From Komagataeibacter saccharivorans (GTDB lineage: Bacteria > Pseudomonadota > Alphaproteobacteria > Acetobacterales > Acetobacteraceae): a stretch of 64,000 bases of DNA. Below are positions 1-9,118 of this stretch, one piece after another. A model generated the notes under the pieces. The model was not told the origin of the DNA and did no database searches. It saw only the letters and a list, made by a program, of their open reading frames with translations. The stretch is from positions 1 to 64,000 of the forward strand of contig NZ_NKTY01000013.1 of NCBI RefSeq assembly GCF_003207825.1, written 5' to 3'. Both the position numbers and the translations under genes were made by a program. How positions within the stretch are numbered: the stretch's first letter is position 1; the number at the start of each line of letters is the position of its first letter.

Positions 1-61
1 CTCGGCCAACTGTCTATCGAACTCTCAGCAGAACAGCCTCAACGTTCTTGTTGGGTTCACT

Positions 62-928
62 CTAAGCGTACGTAAAGTACACTTTCGTGTCGTGACCCCT
101 ATCAGGAAGGGCATTGTTTCTGGTGCGCAGGCCGTGGCCTGCCTCCACCGATCCGGGCTGGTGCGTGCCACGCTGCCTCAGCCCGCGCGGACTGTGGCCC
201 GTCATGCGTCGCACCAGACGCGAAAGATGAAAGGGCGAACCGTATCCGCACAGTTCGGCAATCGTCGCCAGCGGCATATCCGTGCGCAGGATCATGCGGA
301 TGGCCGCCTGCGTCCGTACATTCCAGACATGGCGCATGGGCGTGGTGCCAAAGTGCCGGCGGAATGACGCAACCAGATGCGGCGGCGTCACCCCCCATAC
401 AGCCGCCAGACGGGCGAGGTCGAGCGGCTCGAAATAATGTGCCTCTACAAAGGCATGTACCTTTACCAGCCCTTCGGGCAGGACGGGACGCGCATCGCGT
501 ACGGTTTCAAACTGCCACGCCGCGAACAGCGCTTCCCCCAGTGCATTGCGCAGCATGTCGGTAGAAGGTGAGCTGGCCAGTCCACAGCCCAGCCCCTCGC
601 GGAACAGGGCGCGCAGGCGTGGCGTTGCGGGCATGGACTGGGCGATCATGCCGGTATTGCCCCGGTCATCCACCGGCAGCGGCGTTTCGCACCAGCATAC
701 ATGGCTACCCGGCGCATAGGAGGAAGAGCGCCCCGCCCAGTTGACAAACAGCCCGCATTCCCCCGCCACAAGCCCATGTTCACGCCCGTCGACCAGGGTG
801 CGCATCGAACCGGTTTCCAGCAGCAGTATCCACGCATAGGGCTGTCCGGCCACCCGGAATTCCCCACCACGCGGATAGCCGATTTCCCCGAAGGAGAATG
901 TGGCCCCCCTGTTCAGAAACGACAGCAT
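62..928 (-). CDS. AraC family transcriptional regulator
   Basis: A 288-residue protein with an N-terminal cupin-like sensor half (about residues 1-130) and a C-terminal AraC-type double helix-turn-helix (about residues 150-255). The second HTH shows the family pattern IAELCGYGSPFHLSRLVRRMTGHSPRGLR. Members bind DNA as activators or repressors in response to a small ligand, which cannot be deduced here. The last 30 residues are hydrophilic and extend beyond the domain. No strong Shine-Dalgarno sequence precedes the ATG, so an internal start is possible. No partner gene is adjacent on the same strand; the target is unknown. Confidence 0.9.
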   Translation of the reverse strand: MLSFLNRGATFSFGEIGYPRGGEFRVAGQPYAWILLLETGSMRTLVDGREHGLVAGECGLFVNWAGRSSSYAPGSHVCWCETPLPVDDRGNTGMIAQSMPATPRLRALFREGLGCGLASSPSTDMLRNALGEALFAAWQFETVRDARPVLPEGLVKVHAFVEAHYFEPLDLARLAAVWGVTPPHLVASFRRHFGTTPMRHVWNVRTQAAIRMILRTDMPLATIAELCGYGSPFHLSRLVRRMTGHSPRGLRQRGTHQPGSVEAGHGLRTRNNALPDRGHDTKVYFTYA

Positions 929-1356
929 GCCGATTGTCTTGCCCCTTCATTTCATACCCTGCAGGGATAGCGTCTCCATCCCGGTGATGAAATGACTGCA
1001 CGGCACAAAAACATATCCGTAATTATGATTTCCTGATCGACCGCCAACTCCCCCGACGGCGCAGCCTTTACGGTCATGATTCCATCATGGTCCGACCGCG
1101 TTGAACGGCTGGAGGACGATCAGGGGCCGGGTAATCCGTCAGACCGGACACAAAAAACGGACCGGATAACCGGTCCGTTATGCGCGGGGCGTCGTTCCCA
1201 TTTAAGGAATCCAGCATCACAGCCGGGCAAGAATATCCCGTCCTTCAGGATGGCTGCCCCCGCAGTTAGGTCATAAGGGGCGGTTGGAACTGACTGGCCG
1301 CACGCCCACGACCGCAAGGGTCATGATCATGGCGGGCGGCGTTACCATAGAGGTTG
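929..1356. other. Intergenic region, 428 bp
   Basis: Lies upstream of the AraC-type gene and downstream of the acid phosphatase gene. It holds a minus-strand terminator hairpin near 1157-1178 and presumably the promoter of the AraC-type gene. No convincing gene was seen; the short open frames here lack family features. Confidence 0.5.
1152..1178 (-). terminator. Rho-independent terminator
   Basis: Perfect 9-bp stem ACGGACCGG / CCGGTCCGT (1157-1165 and 1170-1178) around an ATAA loop. Read on the minus strand it is followed by a run of six T (A-run at 1152-1157 on plus). It sits about 180 bp downstream of the acid phosphatase stop codon and probably ends that transcript. Confidence 0.75.
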
Positions 1357-2298
1357 TTACAGGGGTGAATGGGCGGCTGCGTCCGCCTCGACCGCGCAAC
1401 TGCGCTGGTCTGGCTTCGGTGCGGTGGGGCGCAGGGCTGCAAGTTCGCTGCGGGCAGCATCCATATCGGCCCGGAAATCGGCATTACCGTGCAAGGCCGC
1501 AATCTCGGTCGCGCCCATCAGGTAGCCTTCCTGCACATCGCTTTCCCAATGCACTCCACACACGATGCGGCTTTCACCAAATACGCGGCCGCGCTGCATG
1601 ATGGCGGTCGCGCGGTCCGGCAGCAGCTCCGCCAGGATCAGCGCGGTGCTCCAGCCCAGCATGGTATGCCCTGATGGATAGGCCCCGGATGTAGCCAGAT
1701 GCGCCCGGTCCGCTTCGGTGCAGATGGGCTGGCTGTTGCCTACGAAGGGACGCGGGCGGTGCCAGTATGCCTTGCTGCTTTTCATGTCCGGTATTTCCGA
1801 CACGTCCATTTTATGGACAAGGGCGGCCAGATGTGGGGCATGCGCGCTATCGATCACAAAACCCGCCGCACAGGAAAAAGCATGCAGCAGCGGGTCCTGA
1901 TGCAGGTCCGCATCGGATGTGGCCAGTGCCCAGCGCGGGGTGCCCACCAGCGCGCGTGTTGAAGTGAAGGCATGGTCATCGGTGGCCTGCCGTGCCGTGC
2001 CGGGCTGGGGCGGTGGGGGAAGGAAGCGCGTGGCGTCCGGCTGCGTGGCGGGTGTGAAATAACCCTTCTCCTGCGCCGGATCGGACAGCGGATCATCAGC
2101 GGCATGACACAGGCCCGCTGTCAGAAGACCGCAGGCGACAAGGGCAGGCAGCAGGGGACGCAGGCCAATACCCTGCCAGCCGCGCCGACGCGCGGGGCGT
2201 GTGGTCACACCATGACTGCGGACGGACAGGGCCACGTTCCCGTCTGCCTGAGACGAACCGGCGGAAACGGGGGGGATGGCGTCCATATGTAGGGTCAT
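1357..2298 (-). CDS. Class A acid phosphatase (PAP2 superfamily), secreted
   Basis: The protein carries the complete three-part PAP2 signature: KAYWHRPRP (KX6RP), YPSGH, and SRIVCGVHWESD (SRX5HXXXD). These give the phosphate-binding lysine and arginines and the two catalytic histidines of bacterial non-specific acid phosphatases of the PhoN type. A long basic N-terminal stretch precedes a hydrophobic segment ending in LCHA-AD, which fits an exported periplasmic enzyme that frees phosphate from organic phosphomonoesters. I chose the ATG at 2298 because GAGGA lies 5-6 bases upstream; an in-frame ATG at 2310 is the alternative. Length (313 residues) is slightly over the roughly 250 usual for PhoN because of the long leader. 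A terminator lies downstream. Confidence 0.9.
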   Translation of the reverse strand: MTLHMDAIPPVSAGSSQADGNVALSVRSHGVTTRPARRRGWQGIGLRPLLPALVACGLLTAGLCHAADDPLSDPAQEKGYFTPATQPDATRFLPPPPQPGTARQATDDHAFTSTRALVGTPRWALATSDADLHQDPLLHAFSCAAGFVIDSAHAPHLAALVHKMDVSEIPDMKSSKAYWHRPRPFVGNSQPICTEADRAHLATSGAYPSGHTMLGWSTALILAELLPDRATAIMQRGRVFGESRIVCGVHWESDVQEGYLMGATEIAALHGNADFRADMDAARSELAALRPTAPKPDQRSCAVEADAAAHSPL

Positions 2299-2328
2299 TA
2301 CGGTCCTCATGCGGGGTGTCAGAACAGG

Positions 2329-2694
2329 TCAGGAACAGATACTGGCATTGATGGAGATCAGGTTACGCACAGGTGGGGTCACGCGGAAAGTCCATTCCGA
2401 ACGGAAATCCGGCGTAAGCGGTCGCAGATGGCATGCGGCTGCGATGTCGGGACTGCCAACAGGGAAAATGCCTGCATGTAGCGACGTGATCGCGCCCGGA
2501 AGCCGGGGAGCCGATACGGCCGGGTTTTCCGCAATAACGGCATGTTCGCCCCTGTACCTGTCAGTGGGCAGATTGATGAAATCACGGACAAAACGGGCTT
2601 CGGGATGCCTGATCCATCCGTTCATCATGCATGCACGCTGGCGGATGGGCAGCCGTTCCTGTCGGCTGGGCAACCTGTCTTCAGTCAGCAGCAT
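2329..2694 (-). CDS. Hypothetical protein, uncertain
   Basis: Open frame of 121 residues on the same strand as its neighbours, in the gap between the acid phosphatase and the ScfR-type gene. The ATG has GGGAG five bases upstream, and the C-terminal codons look natural for this genome. I recognise no family. It may be a real small gene, the C-terminal remnant of a larger one, or a chance frame. The rest of the 2299-2869 gap holds nothing I can name. Confidence 0.25.
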   Translation of the reverse strand: MLLTEDRLPSRQERLPIRQRACMMNGWIRHPEARFVRDFINLPTDRYRGEHAVIAENPAVSAPRLPGAITSLHAGIFPVGSPDIAAACHLRPLTPDFRSEWTFRVTPPVRNLISINASICS

Positions 2695-2869
2695 CCTTAC
2701 TCCCGGTTCTGGGGCATTGGAAAAGATGGATGCTGTTTAGATGATTCTACGGCCCTGAAATTATGATAGTTTCATGAAAAGGCGTTTTGCCCGAGCCTGT
2801 GCACATCGTACCAAGGACGTGATTGGCAGGCGACTGCCCCCTATGGTGGTCATCATGCCGCCTCCCGTT

Positions 2870-4363
2870 TCACGACGTAACCCGGTACGGCATCACGCCA
2901 TGTTCCCCATTACCGGTATCAAGGCTGTGTCCCACCATCGGCAGCGCGCGATGGCGGCAGTTTTCACGGGTGCAGGCACGGCAGCCGGGACCGATGGGAA
3001 TGATCATTTTCGGATCGTTCAGGTCCAGACCGGCGGAATAGACAAGGTGCCCCGCATCGGCAATGGAACACCCCAGCACCACGGCGGTCAGGCGCGGGCG
3101 GTCGAAATAGGACAGGCTGCTGCGCCCGACCGTACGCGCCACATTCAGGTAAACCGCCCCATCCGTGGTGCGCGACAACTGCACCTGTACCTGAAAGGGC
3201 GTGCTGAAGGCGCGAAAGATATTCCATAGCGGGCACGGCCCCCCGAAACGCGATTGCGTGAAGCGGTTGGCGCTGAAGCTTTTCAGGATATTCCCGGCAA
3301 TATCCGTTTTCAGGAAGTAAAACGGTATCCCTTCATGTCCGGGGCGTTGCAGGGAACTCAGGCGCTGGCAGACCTGTTCGAAACTGACGCCGAAATGACG
3401 TTGCAGCCGTTCCACGTCATGCCGCAGGTCACGCGCCGCCTGCCGGAAGGCTTCGTAAGGCATGAGCAGCGCGCCTGCAAAATAATTGGTCAGATAGACA
3501 CGGGCCAGTCCCTTTGCCTCCCGCTCACGCAGGGGGGACCGGCGGATGGCGCGCTCAAACAGGGTCCGGTGTTCGATCTGGCCCAGGGCCTGCGCCATCC
3601 AGAACATGCTGCTTTCCGATGGCACCCCTTCCGACAGGAACAGCGTGCGGGCGCGACGGTCGAGCCGCCACATCAGGCCGCGCTGGCCCATATCGAGGTC
3701 AATGGCGGTCCGGATGCCGTGCTGATCGAGAAAATAGCGCGAAAGCTGTTCAACGGGGCGGCCTTCATCAAGGCGGATGGAGGCGGCCTGCCGTTCGGCT
3801 ACGCGGTCGATCTCGTCAAAATAATTGCGTTGTGCCTGAACCCAGTCCGCTACTGCTTCATATGGTTCGACCCGGTCCGGTGCATCATCCGCCAGCGGAC
3901 GAAAGGATACATTCCCCGTCAGGGCGGGCGTGGCCTGTTCCTGACGCAGCAGGTAAGCCCGGTACAGCCGCACGAACTGGGCGCACAGATCGGGCGCGGC
4001 ACGCATCGCCGCCTGAATGTCGTCCAGTCCGATGGCGCCTGCATTGAAAACCGGATCGGTCAGGATTTCACGCAATGCCTGCGTGCCGCGTGCTTCCTCG
4101 GTATCGCTGAAGTAATCCGCGCCGACAGAGAATATATCGCACAGGGCGCTGACCAGACGGGGCGGCACCGGGCGCTGGTCATGTTCAATCTGGTTCAGGT
4201 AGCTTCCCGAAACCTGTAACCGTTGGGCCAGTGCGCTTTGCGTCATGCCGGCGCGGCTACGCTGATGGCGGATGCGCGATCCGGCAAAGGTTTTGGTGAC
4301 GGGCTTTTTCATCTTCGCAATCTTTGCAACTGGCGATCCGGCATTAGCCGCTTTCAACCGCAA
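2870..4363 (-). CDS. ScfR/RamB-type XRE family regulator of short-chain acyl-CoA metabolism
   Basis: Begins with an XRE helix-turn-helix (about residues 25-85, SRIRHQRSRAGMTQSALAQR...VSGSYLNQIEHDQRP). A central region follows that resembles the IrrE/ImmA fold (FAGALLMPYEAF) but lacks a HExxH zinc motif. The cysteine-containing C-terminal domain is typical of short-chain fatty acyl transcriptional regulators (ScfR, RamB, PccR). Such proteins control acetate, propionate and glyoxylate enzymes. The 497-residue length fits the family. The frame opens with TTG at 4363 preceded by GGGGAAG; an ATG at 4312 is an alternative start. It is divergent from an acyl-CoA synthetase remnant, a neighbour typical of this family's target genes. 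Confidence 0.88.
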   Translation of the reverse strand: MRLKAANAGSPVAKIAKMKKPVTKTFAGSRIRHQRSRAGMTQSALAQRLQVSGSYLNQIEHDQRPVPPRLVSALCDIFSVGADYFSDTEEARGTQALREILTDPVFNAGAIGLDDIQAAMRAAPDLCAQFVRLYRAYLLRQEQATPALTGNVSFRPLADDAPDRVEPYEAVADWVQAQRNYFDEIDRVAERQAASIRLDEGRPVEQLSRYFLDQHGIRTAIDLDMGQRGLMWRLDRRARTLFLSEGVPSESSMFWMAQALGQIEHRTLFERAIRRSPLREREAKGLARVYLTNYFAGALLMPYEAFRQAARDLRHDVERLQRHFGVSFEQVCQRLSSLQRPGHEGIPFYFLKTDIAGNILKSFSANRFTQSRFGGPCPLWNIFRAFSTPFQVQVQLSRTTDGAVYLNVARTVGRSSLSYFDRPRLTAVVLGCSIADAGHLVYSAGLDLNDPKMIIPIGPGCRACTRENCRHRALPMVGHSLDTGNGEHGVMPYRVTS

Positions 4364-4461
4364 GGTATCTTCCCCTGCAGGGCGAAATTAAGACACTCTG
4401 CGCCCAGTAAAGACCAGGAACAATAACAGGAAAATCCATGTCATCGCGGCATATCCCGAAA

Positions 4462-4479
4462 GTGATCGCATGCGATGAC
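4462..4479. promoter_or_regulatory. Palindromic operator candidate between scfR-type gene and acyl-CoA synthetase
   Basis: The 12-bp perfect palindrome ATCGCATGCGAT (4465-4476), extended to GTGATCGCATGCGATGAC, lies in the divergent gap about 80 bp before the synthetase start. Its position suggests an operator or activator site. It does not match the TTTGCAAA-type site reported for PccR-like regulators, so the cognate regulator is uncertain. Confidence 0.35.
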
Positions 4480-4555
4480 ATCACAGCCGGAAAAGTGACG
4501 TACCCCCTGCCCTGTTCCAACAGGGTCCATGATCGCACAGGAGAGAACCCGGACC

Positions 4556-5533
4556 ATGACCCCCATTACCGAAGATAATCGCCATATCGCAGCGGCGCCC
4601 ATATCCGCATGGCTGCACGCAGGCACACAGGACCGAACGCCCGACCGCCATGGCTTCTGGCTGGCGCAGTCACGTCGGGTTGCCTGGCATCGCCCGCCGC
4701 AGCGCATGGCGACGGCAAGGCCGGATCGGGATGCCCGCTGGTTTGAAGATGGCACGCTGAATGCGTCCGTATCCTGCGTTGACCGCCATCTGGCGGATCA
4801 TGGTGACAGGCTGGCGATATTCTGGCGGGGCGAGGACGCCGGGCAGGTTGATCGTGTCACCTATCGCGACCTGCATGAACGGGTGTGCCGTCTGGCCAAT
4901 GCCCTGCGCGATCAGGGGGTGCAGCGTAATGACCGGGTGATGATCCATCTGCCCATGGTGGTCGAAGGCATCGTGGCCATGCTGGCCTGTGCGCGGATCG
5001 GGGCGGTGCAGGTCCTGATGTCCGGTGATTTCACGGCGCAGGAAATGGCGGGCCATCTGGTGGATTGCGGCGCTGTTGCCGTGATTACGGCGGATGAGAC
5101 AGGCCATGGCAGCCGATCCATACCGTTGAAAGCACGGATGGATGAAGCCCTGCACATTGCCGGGCCGGACAGCCATGTGCGGCTGATGCTGGTCGTAAGC
5201 CATACTGGAACGCCCGTTCCCATGACAGCGGGGCGAGACCATAAATTCAATGATCTGGTCGATTGGTACGAACCTGACTGCCTGCCGGAAATCATGCATG
5301 CGGAAGATCCGCTATTCATCCTGCATACCGCTGGAACCAGCCGGGGAATGATGCATGCGACAGGCCGGTATATTGTCTGGGCATCCTATGCGGTGGACAG
5401 TACCGCAAACGGTGCCGGAACACAGCCCGGCATTGCGCAGGTCGCACGCCATATCGCCCTTGTTTACGGTGCGCTGGCCAACGGTATGACCATCAGGATT
5501 CATGAAGGACAGCCCGCTACGCTGGCCGCGTAA
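4556..5533 (+). CDS. Truncated acetyl/propionyl-CoA synthetase-like protein, probably inactive
   Basis: This 325-residue frame aligns with the N-terminal half of acetyl-CoA synthetases (full length about 630-650): the ACAS N-terminal segment, VTYRDLHERVCRLANALRDQG, and AEDPLFILHTAGT. Where active enzymes have the ATP-binding loop TSGSTGKPKG, this protein has TAGTSRGMM, several residues short. The frame stops after the segment matching YGPLANG (here VYGALANGMTIRIHEGQP). The rest of the adenylation domain and the C-terminal domain are absent. I chose the ATG at 4556 because GGAGAG precedes it; an ATG at 4529 is in frame. A strong terminator follows at once, so the short version seems to be the standing gene. 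It is either a decaying remnant or a repurposed non-catalytic protein. Confidence 0.75.
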   Translation: MTPITEDNRHIAAAPISAWLHAGTQDRTPDRHGFWLAQSRRVAWHRPPQRMATARPDRDARWFEDGTLNASVSCVDRHLADHGDRLAIFWRGEDAGQVDRVTYRDLHERVCRLANALRDQGVQRNDRVMIHLPMVVEGIVAMLACARIGAVQVLMSGDFTAQEMAGHLVDCGAVAVITADETGHGSRSIPLKARMDEALHIAGPDSHVRLMLVVSHTGTPVPMTAGRDHKFNDLVDWYEPDCLPEIMHAEDPLFILHTAGTSRGMMHATGRYIVWASYAVDSTANGAGTQPGIAQVARHIALVYGALANGMTIRIHEGQPATLAA

Positions 5534-5546
5534 CCAAACGCACGGC

Positions 5547-5602
5547 AAAGGGGCATATCCGGTCATGAGGCGTAAGACGCACGGACCGCATATGCCCCTT
5601 TT
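5547..5602 (+). terminator. Terminator with long stem
   Basis: AAAGGGGCATAT (5547-5558) pairs with ATATGCCCCTTT (5590-5601), followed by T and flanking an inner pairing CGGTC/GACCG and a small GCGT/ACGC hairpin. It starts 13 bp after the stop of the truncated acyl-CoA synthetase and should end that transcript. Confidence 0.75.
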
Positions 5603-5974
5603 CGCTGCTCTGATTGCGTATCCTGTCAACAGATGCTGACAGGGACGAATGGAGGACCGCGAACCCCAATGTTTCCTATCGTGGTGATAGAAAACGTGCA
5701 TAGGGTTTACCGCCCCCTTCTGTCAGGCACTGACGGGCAGGGTGCAGTCTGTCACATGCGGGAATATGGGTTGGATAAACCGGTTCTGTGTGCCGATGGG
5801 CTGCGGCGCATGCGCCCGCCCGTCCGGCATGCAGATCTCTAATCCTGCGGATGGCTACAGGGTGTAAAGGCCTGATCGAAAACAGGTCGGTCGACGTGGC
5901 CCCGCGAACGGCAGCAACCGGATCACACAGGTCCGTGGCTCAATAAACCTGTCCGTTCCAGCATCATGCTGCGT
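5603..5974. other. Intergenic region, no gene recognised
   Basis: About 370 bp between the terminator of the truncated synthetase and the 3' end of the minus-strand membrane protein gene. I looked for a riboswitch around 5860-5950, where short complementary segments occur, but no known conserved core was seen. Confidence 0.4.
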
Positions 5975-6205
5975 TCAGGCATCCCCGGACGGGCTGCCGG
6001 TAAGACACCACAGCGCCAGTGCGGGGCCAAAGCAGTAGACAACGGCAGCGCCAATCAGCCACGGCATCAGGTATGTCAGGTCCGTTTTCAGCACGAAGCG
6101 ACAGATCAGGTTGGCGAGCCCCAGCATGATGATGATGCAGAACAGCACGCCCACATTCATCAAAAGCGTCCGACCGCCGTTGATCTCACGCAGTTTCTCT
6201 ATCAT
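5975..6205 (-). CDS. Small two-helix membrane protein
   Basis: From the ATG at 6205 the product is 76 residues. It has a short basic N-terminus (MIEKLREINGGR) and two hydrophobic helices (about residues 13-35 and 44-66), so it should sit in the inner membrane. CAGGG lies seven bases upstream of this ATG. The frame is open further up to 6370, but that extension is polar and has no ribosome binding site. I do not recognise a family. It stands alone between the acyl-CoA synthetase remnant and the TonB receptor. Confidence 0.5.
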   Translation of the reverse strand: MIEKLREINGGRTLLMNVGVLFCIIIMLGLANLICRFVLKTDLTYLMPWLIGAAVVYCFGPALALWCLTGSPSGDA

Positions 6206-6513
6206 TGCCTCGCCCTGTCTTTTCACCCCGCGGTGATAGCGGATCAGGTCGATCTTGACCAGTCGATGTATGGAACAGACAGGGCGGATTTCTGTTGCGA
6301 TACGACCCGAGCCAGACGTGGCGGCTTTATCGGGGAAAGCCCGGTCCCTGTTCACGACAGATAACATCATCTGACGCGCGGGGCAGTGCCCGGTATTCTT
6401 CTGTGTTCCCGCCAGTCAGGACGGTCAAAGCCCGATAATGACGGCTACGGACAAACCGGTCCGCATAAGGCGACTTTTCCGTCCACCCTTGTCTACGTCA
6501 TGGCGGTTGACAG

Positions 6514-6536
6514 AAAACACCCCCGATATCGGGGTG
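6514..6536 (-). terminator. Terminator of the TonB-dependent receptor gene
   Basis: The 14-bp palindrome CCCCGATATCGGGG forms a hairpin that, on the minus strand, is followed by TGTTTTC. It lies about 95 bp downstream of the receptor stop codon. Confidence 0.55.
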
Positions 6537-6548
6537 CTGAACAGACTT

Positions 6549-6587
6549 CGCCCGTGGGCACAGATCTGGCATCTGTACCCACGGGCG
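6549..6587. other. Long stem-loop downstream of the TonB receptor
   Basis: Left arm CGCCCGTGGGcACAGAT (6549-6565) pairs with ATCTGTaCCCACGGGCG (6571-6587) around a CTGGC loop, with one mismatch. There is no adjacent U-tract. It could be an mRNA 3' end stabiliser or part of a tandem terminator with the hairpin at 6514-6536. Confidence 0.6.
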
Positions 6588-6628
6588 ATAAATCATCTGC
6601 TTTCAGTCAGGTAAGGCGTAGTCGGATT

Positions 6629-9118
6629 TTAGAACTGTGCCGAAACCGAACCGAAGAATTCACGCGGCGCGGCCACGAACAGGTTGTCGTTGTTATCCCC
6701 GCTCACACTCGCGGCACCATAGACACCACCGATATAGTTCTTGTTGAACAGGTTGGTGATACCGAATGTCGTCTTGATGTTCTGCGCGAAACCGACCTTG
6801 CCGAAGTTATAGCTGCCGTTGAGGTTCGAGGTCCAGTAAGCCGGAATCTGCTCGTCATTCATGTAGGTCATCTGACGGGCGCTGCTATAGGTCGCATTGA
6901 AGTTGAACATCGCCCGATGCCACGTATAGGTCAGGTTCGCCTTATACATGAACTTGGGATAGTAAACCTGATGCTTGCCCTTCAGGCTGGTTCCATCAGG
7001 CAGGCTGCCCTGATAGACCGCGTTGTTCCAGCTGAAGCTGTTGGAGATTTCCAGACCACGCACGGGACGGATCGCCGCCATTACGTCGGCACCGTTCATC
7101 GTTTCACGACCCACGTTCGCCATTGCGCCATACTGGTTGTTGGTCGGCCCGGTCGTGACCGTCGCAAGGCGGTTGTAGTAATCGGTATGATAGAAATCGG
7201 CGCTGGCGCTCAGCAGTTTGGAGTTGTAGCGATACCCCACGACATAGTTCCATGTGCGTTCAGGGCGCAGGGTCTGCTTTTCTGCGTTGAACGCCTGCTG
7301 GGCGCTGACACTGGTGCCATTACCCAGCGCACCCCATGCCGTGCCGGAACTGGTCTGCTGCCCGTAATCGTAGGCGCGCATGTTTTCAGCAATGTCGAAA
7401 TAGACTTCGTGGTGATCCTTGAAGTGGTAATCGAAATTGAAGTGCGGCAGGAAGGCGTTGGCTGCCGTCAGGCTACCGGCAGCCGGATGGCTGTATGTAT
7501 AGCTGGTCGGATCAACCGACTGGACCAGCCATGGCATGACGGAGGCGGAGTTATCCTGACTCGTGCCGCCATGGGTCGTCTGCAGCATCGACTTGAAACC
7601 GGCGCTGACAGTCATGCCTTCAATGATGTGATAGGTGTCCTGCAGGTAGAACTGGAACGTGTTGGTATTAAACGAGTCCGAATACCACGTCGTAGCCTGC
7701 GATCCCTTGAAACCCGAAATCGAATTGTGCGCCGAGGTCAGGCCGTCTTCATACATACGCATCGGGTAGTTGAAGGTATCGTTTTCGTACCAGATACCCG
7801 TCTGGATGACGTTCTTATGTACATTGATGGTGAAGTTCTGCGTAAAGCCGATACGGCGCACATCCGGGTGCCCCGTTTCCATCACCATCGGCACGCCCGT
7901 TGAAGGCGAGGTCAGGAACGGGTTGGTGCCGCTGTAATCACCGTTGGACACATGCGCATAGGCGACCGTCTTGGACGTCACGTTCGGGAAAAGCTGGAAC
8001 TCTCCCGTAATGGCCGACAGGTAATTGCGCTGGGTCTGGGTGCCGTCATAGGCATAGTTTTCCATATCCCCCACGCTGGGGTCGCCCGGCAGGGCCGAAA
8101 CCCCGGGATAGCCCTGACCAATCTGCGCATAGCGCAGGGCGGTCGCGTAATCGGGCTTCAGGTAGTCGGCGTTACGGCCTTCGCGCTGCCACATGCCCTT
8201 GGTCAGGCCAAGGTAGTTGTACTGCTGAAAGTCCGAATAATCGAAAATCGCCGTGATCTTGCCGCGATCGCCAACCGGCTGGACCAGCTTGAAGTTGGCC
8301 TGCATTTCCTGCTGGTCGCCGTACCCCTTCCACTTGTCCTGATCGGTGCGGGCGAAGGAGGCATAGAACTTGGTGCCCGTGGAATTCAGGACGCCACTAT
8401 CCACGCGGCCGAACGTACGGAACGCGTTATAGCTGCCGAATGTCTGCCCCACGCGGCCCCCGGCCTTATCCTTCGGATCGGACGTGGTATAGGTAAGCGC
8501 GCCGCCCAGTGTCTGTGCCGACGGGGTATCAAGCGCGCCCGCACCCTGCGACATGGTCATGCCGGCCACGTTTTCCTGAATTTCCATCTGATCGACGCTC
8601 AGGCCGTTCCAGTTATGGAAACCCTGCCCGCCCATCGGGATGCCGTCCAGCGTCTCACCGAGCTGCGTCTGGTTGAAGCCGCGTACGTACAACGTGTTCG
8701 CCACGGTATCGAGACCGAAGGCATCATCCGACTGGAAGCTGGCGCCGGGCGTGGTCAGCGCCAGGATCTGGTTCGGGCTGGTGCCCTCCACAAAGTGGTC
8801 CATCTGCTCACGCGAAACAGCCTGAACCGCATTGTGGGTGTGGACGCGGCCGACACTGACCTTCAGCGTTTCAGGCGCGGCGTGCGATGTGATGGGCGTC
8901 GGCGCCTGGGTCGTGCGTGCATGCGTGGTCGTATGCGTGGCCGCTGCCCTGGAACCAGCCTGATGGGCACGATGGGTTGCGGGTGTCGTGTCCACATCAC
9001 TTTCCGGGGCGGCGACCGCTGCGGAGCAGCCAAGGGACAGCAACCATACGAAGGCTGAACTGGCCAGCAATGGCCCGTACGTCAGCGTCTCTCTTTTCCG
9101 TCTTACTATTTTCAGCAT
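6629..9118 (-). CDS. TonB-dependent outer membrane receptor
   Basis: From the ATG at 9118 (MLKIVRRKRETL) the protein is 829 residues. It has a signal peptide ending near SAAVAA, then a Thr/His/Ala-rich linker (about residues 38-85). The plug domain (about 90-220) includes TLYVRGFNQTQLGETLDGIP. A large beta-barrel ends in ...GSVSAQF, with the C-terminal phenylalanine needed for barrel assembly. Such receptors take up siderophores, cobalamin, metals or glycans with energy from TonB-ExbBD, none of which are nearby. The substrate cannot be deduced. The frame extends to 9184, but the upstream residues do not look like a leader. The gene is followed by two hairpins and preceded by an AT-rich gap. 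Confidence 0.92.
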   Translation of the reverse strand: MLKIVRRKRETLTYGPLLASSAFVWLLSLGCSAAVAAPESDVDTTPATHRAHQAGSRAAATHTTTHARTTQAPTPITSHAAPETLKVSVGRVHTHNAVQAVSREQMDHFVEGTSPNQILALTTPGASFQSDDAFGLDTVANTLYVRGFNQTQLGETLDGIPMGGQGFHNWNGLSVDQMEIQENVAGMTMSQGAGALDTPSAQTLGGALTYTTSDPKDKAGGRVGQTFGSYNAFRTFGRVDSGVLNSTGTKFYASFARTDQDKWKGYGDQQEMQANFKLVQPVGDRGKITAIFDYSDFQQYNYLGLTKGMWQREGRNADYLKPDYATALRYAQIGQGYPGVSALPGDPSVGDMENYAYDGTQTQRNYLSAITGEFQLFPNVTSKTVAYAHVSNGDYSGTNPFLTSPSTGVPMVMETGHPDVRRIGFTQNFTINVHKNVIQTGIWYENDTFNYPMRMYEDGLTSAHNSISGFKGSQATTWYSDSFNTNTFQFYLQDTYHIIEGMTVSAGFKSMLQTTHGGTSQDNSASVMPWLVQSVDPTSYTYSHPAAGSLTAANAFLPHFNFDYHFKDHHEVYFDIAENMRAYDYGQQTSSGTAWGALGNGTSVSAQQAFNAEKQTLRPERTWNYVVGYRYNSKLLSASADFYHTDYYNRLATVTTGPTNNQYGAMANVGRETMNGADVMAAIRPVRGLEISNSFSWNNAVYQGSLPDGTSLKGKHQVYYPKFMYKANLTYTWHRAMFNFNATYSSARQMTYMNDEQIPAYWTSNLNGSYNFGKVGFAQNIKTTFGITNLFNKNYIGGVYGAASVSGDNNDNLFVAAPREFFGSVSAQF

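Larger units (their letters stand above)
6206..6628. other. Intergenic region downstream of the TonB receptor
   Basis: Apart from the two hairpins listed separately, no gene was seen here. The region presumably includes the promoter of the small membrane protein gene. Confidence 0.4.

Noticed and set aside
5840-5960. Possible riboswitch with short complementary segments
   Set aside because: I could not find a conserved core of cobalamin, TPP, SAM or glycine type, and the next plus-strand gene is far away.
6386-7903. Long plus-strand frame of 505 codons opposite the TonB receptor
   Set aside because: It is the antisense shadow of a well-supported receptor gene, caused by GC-rich codon bias.
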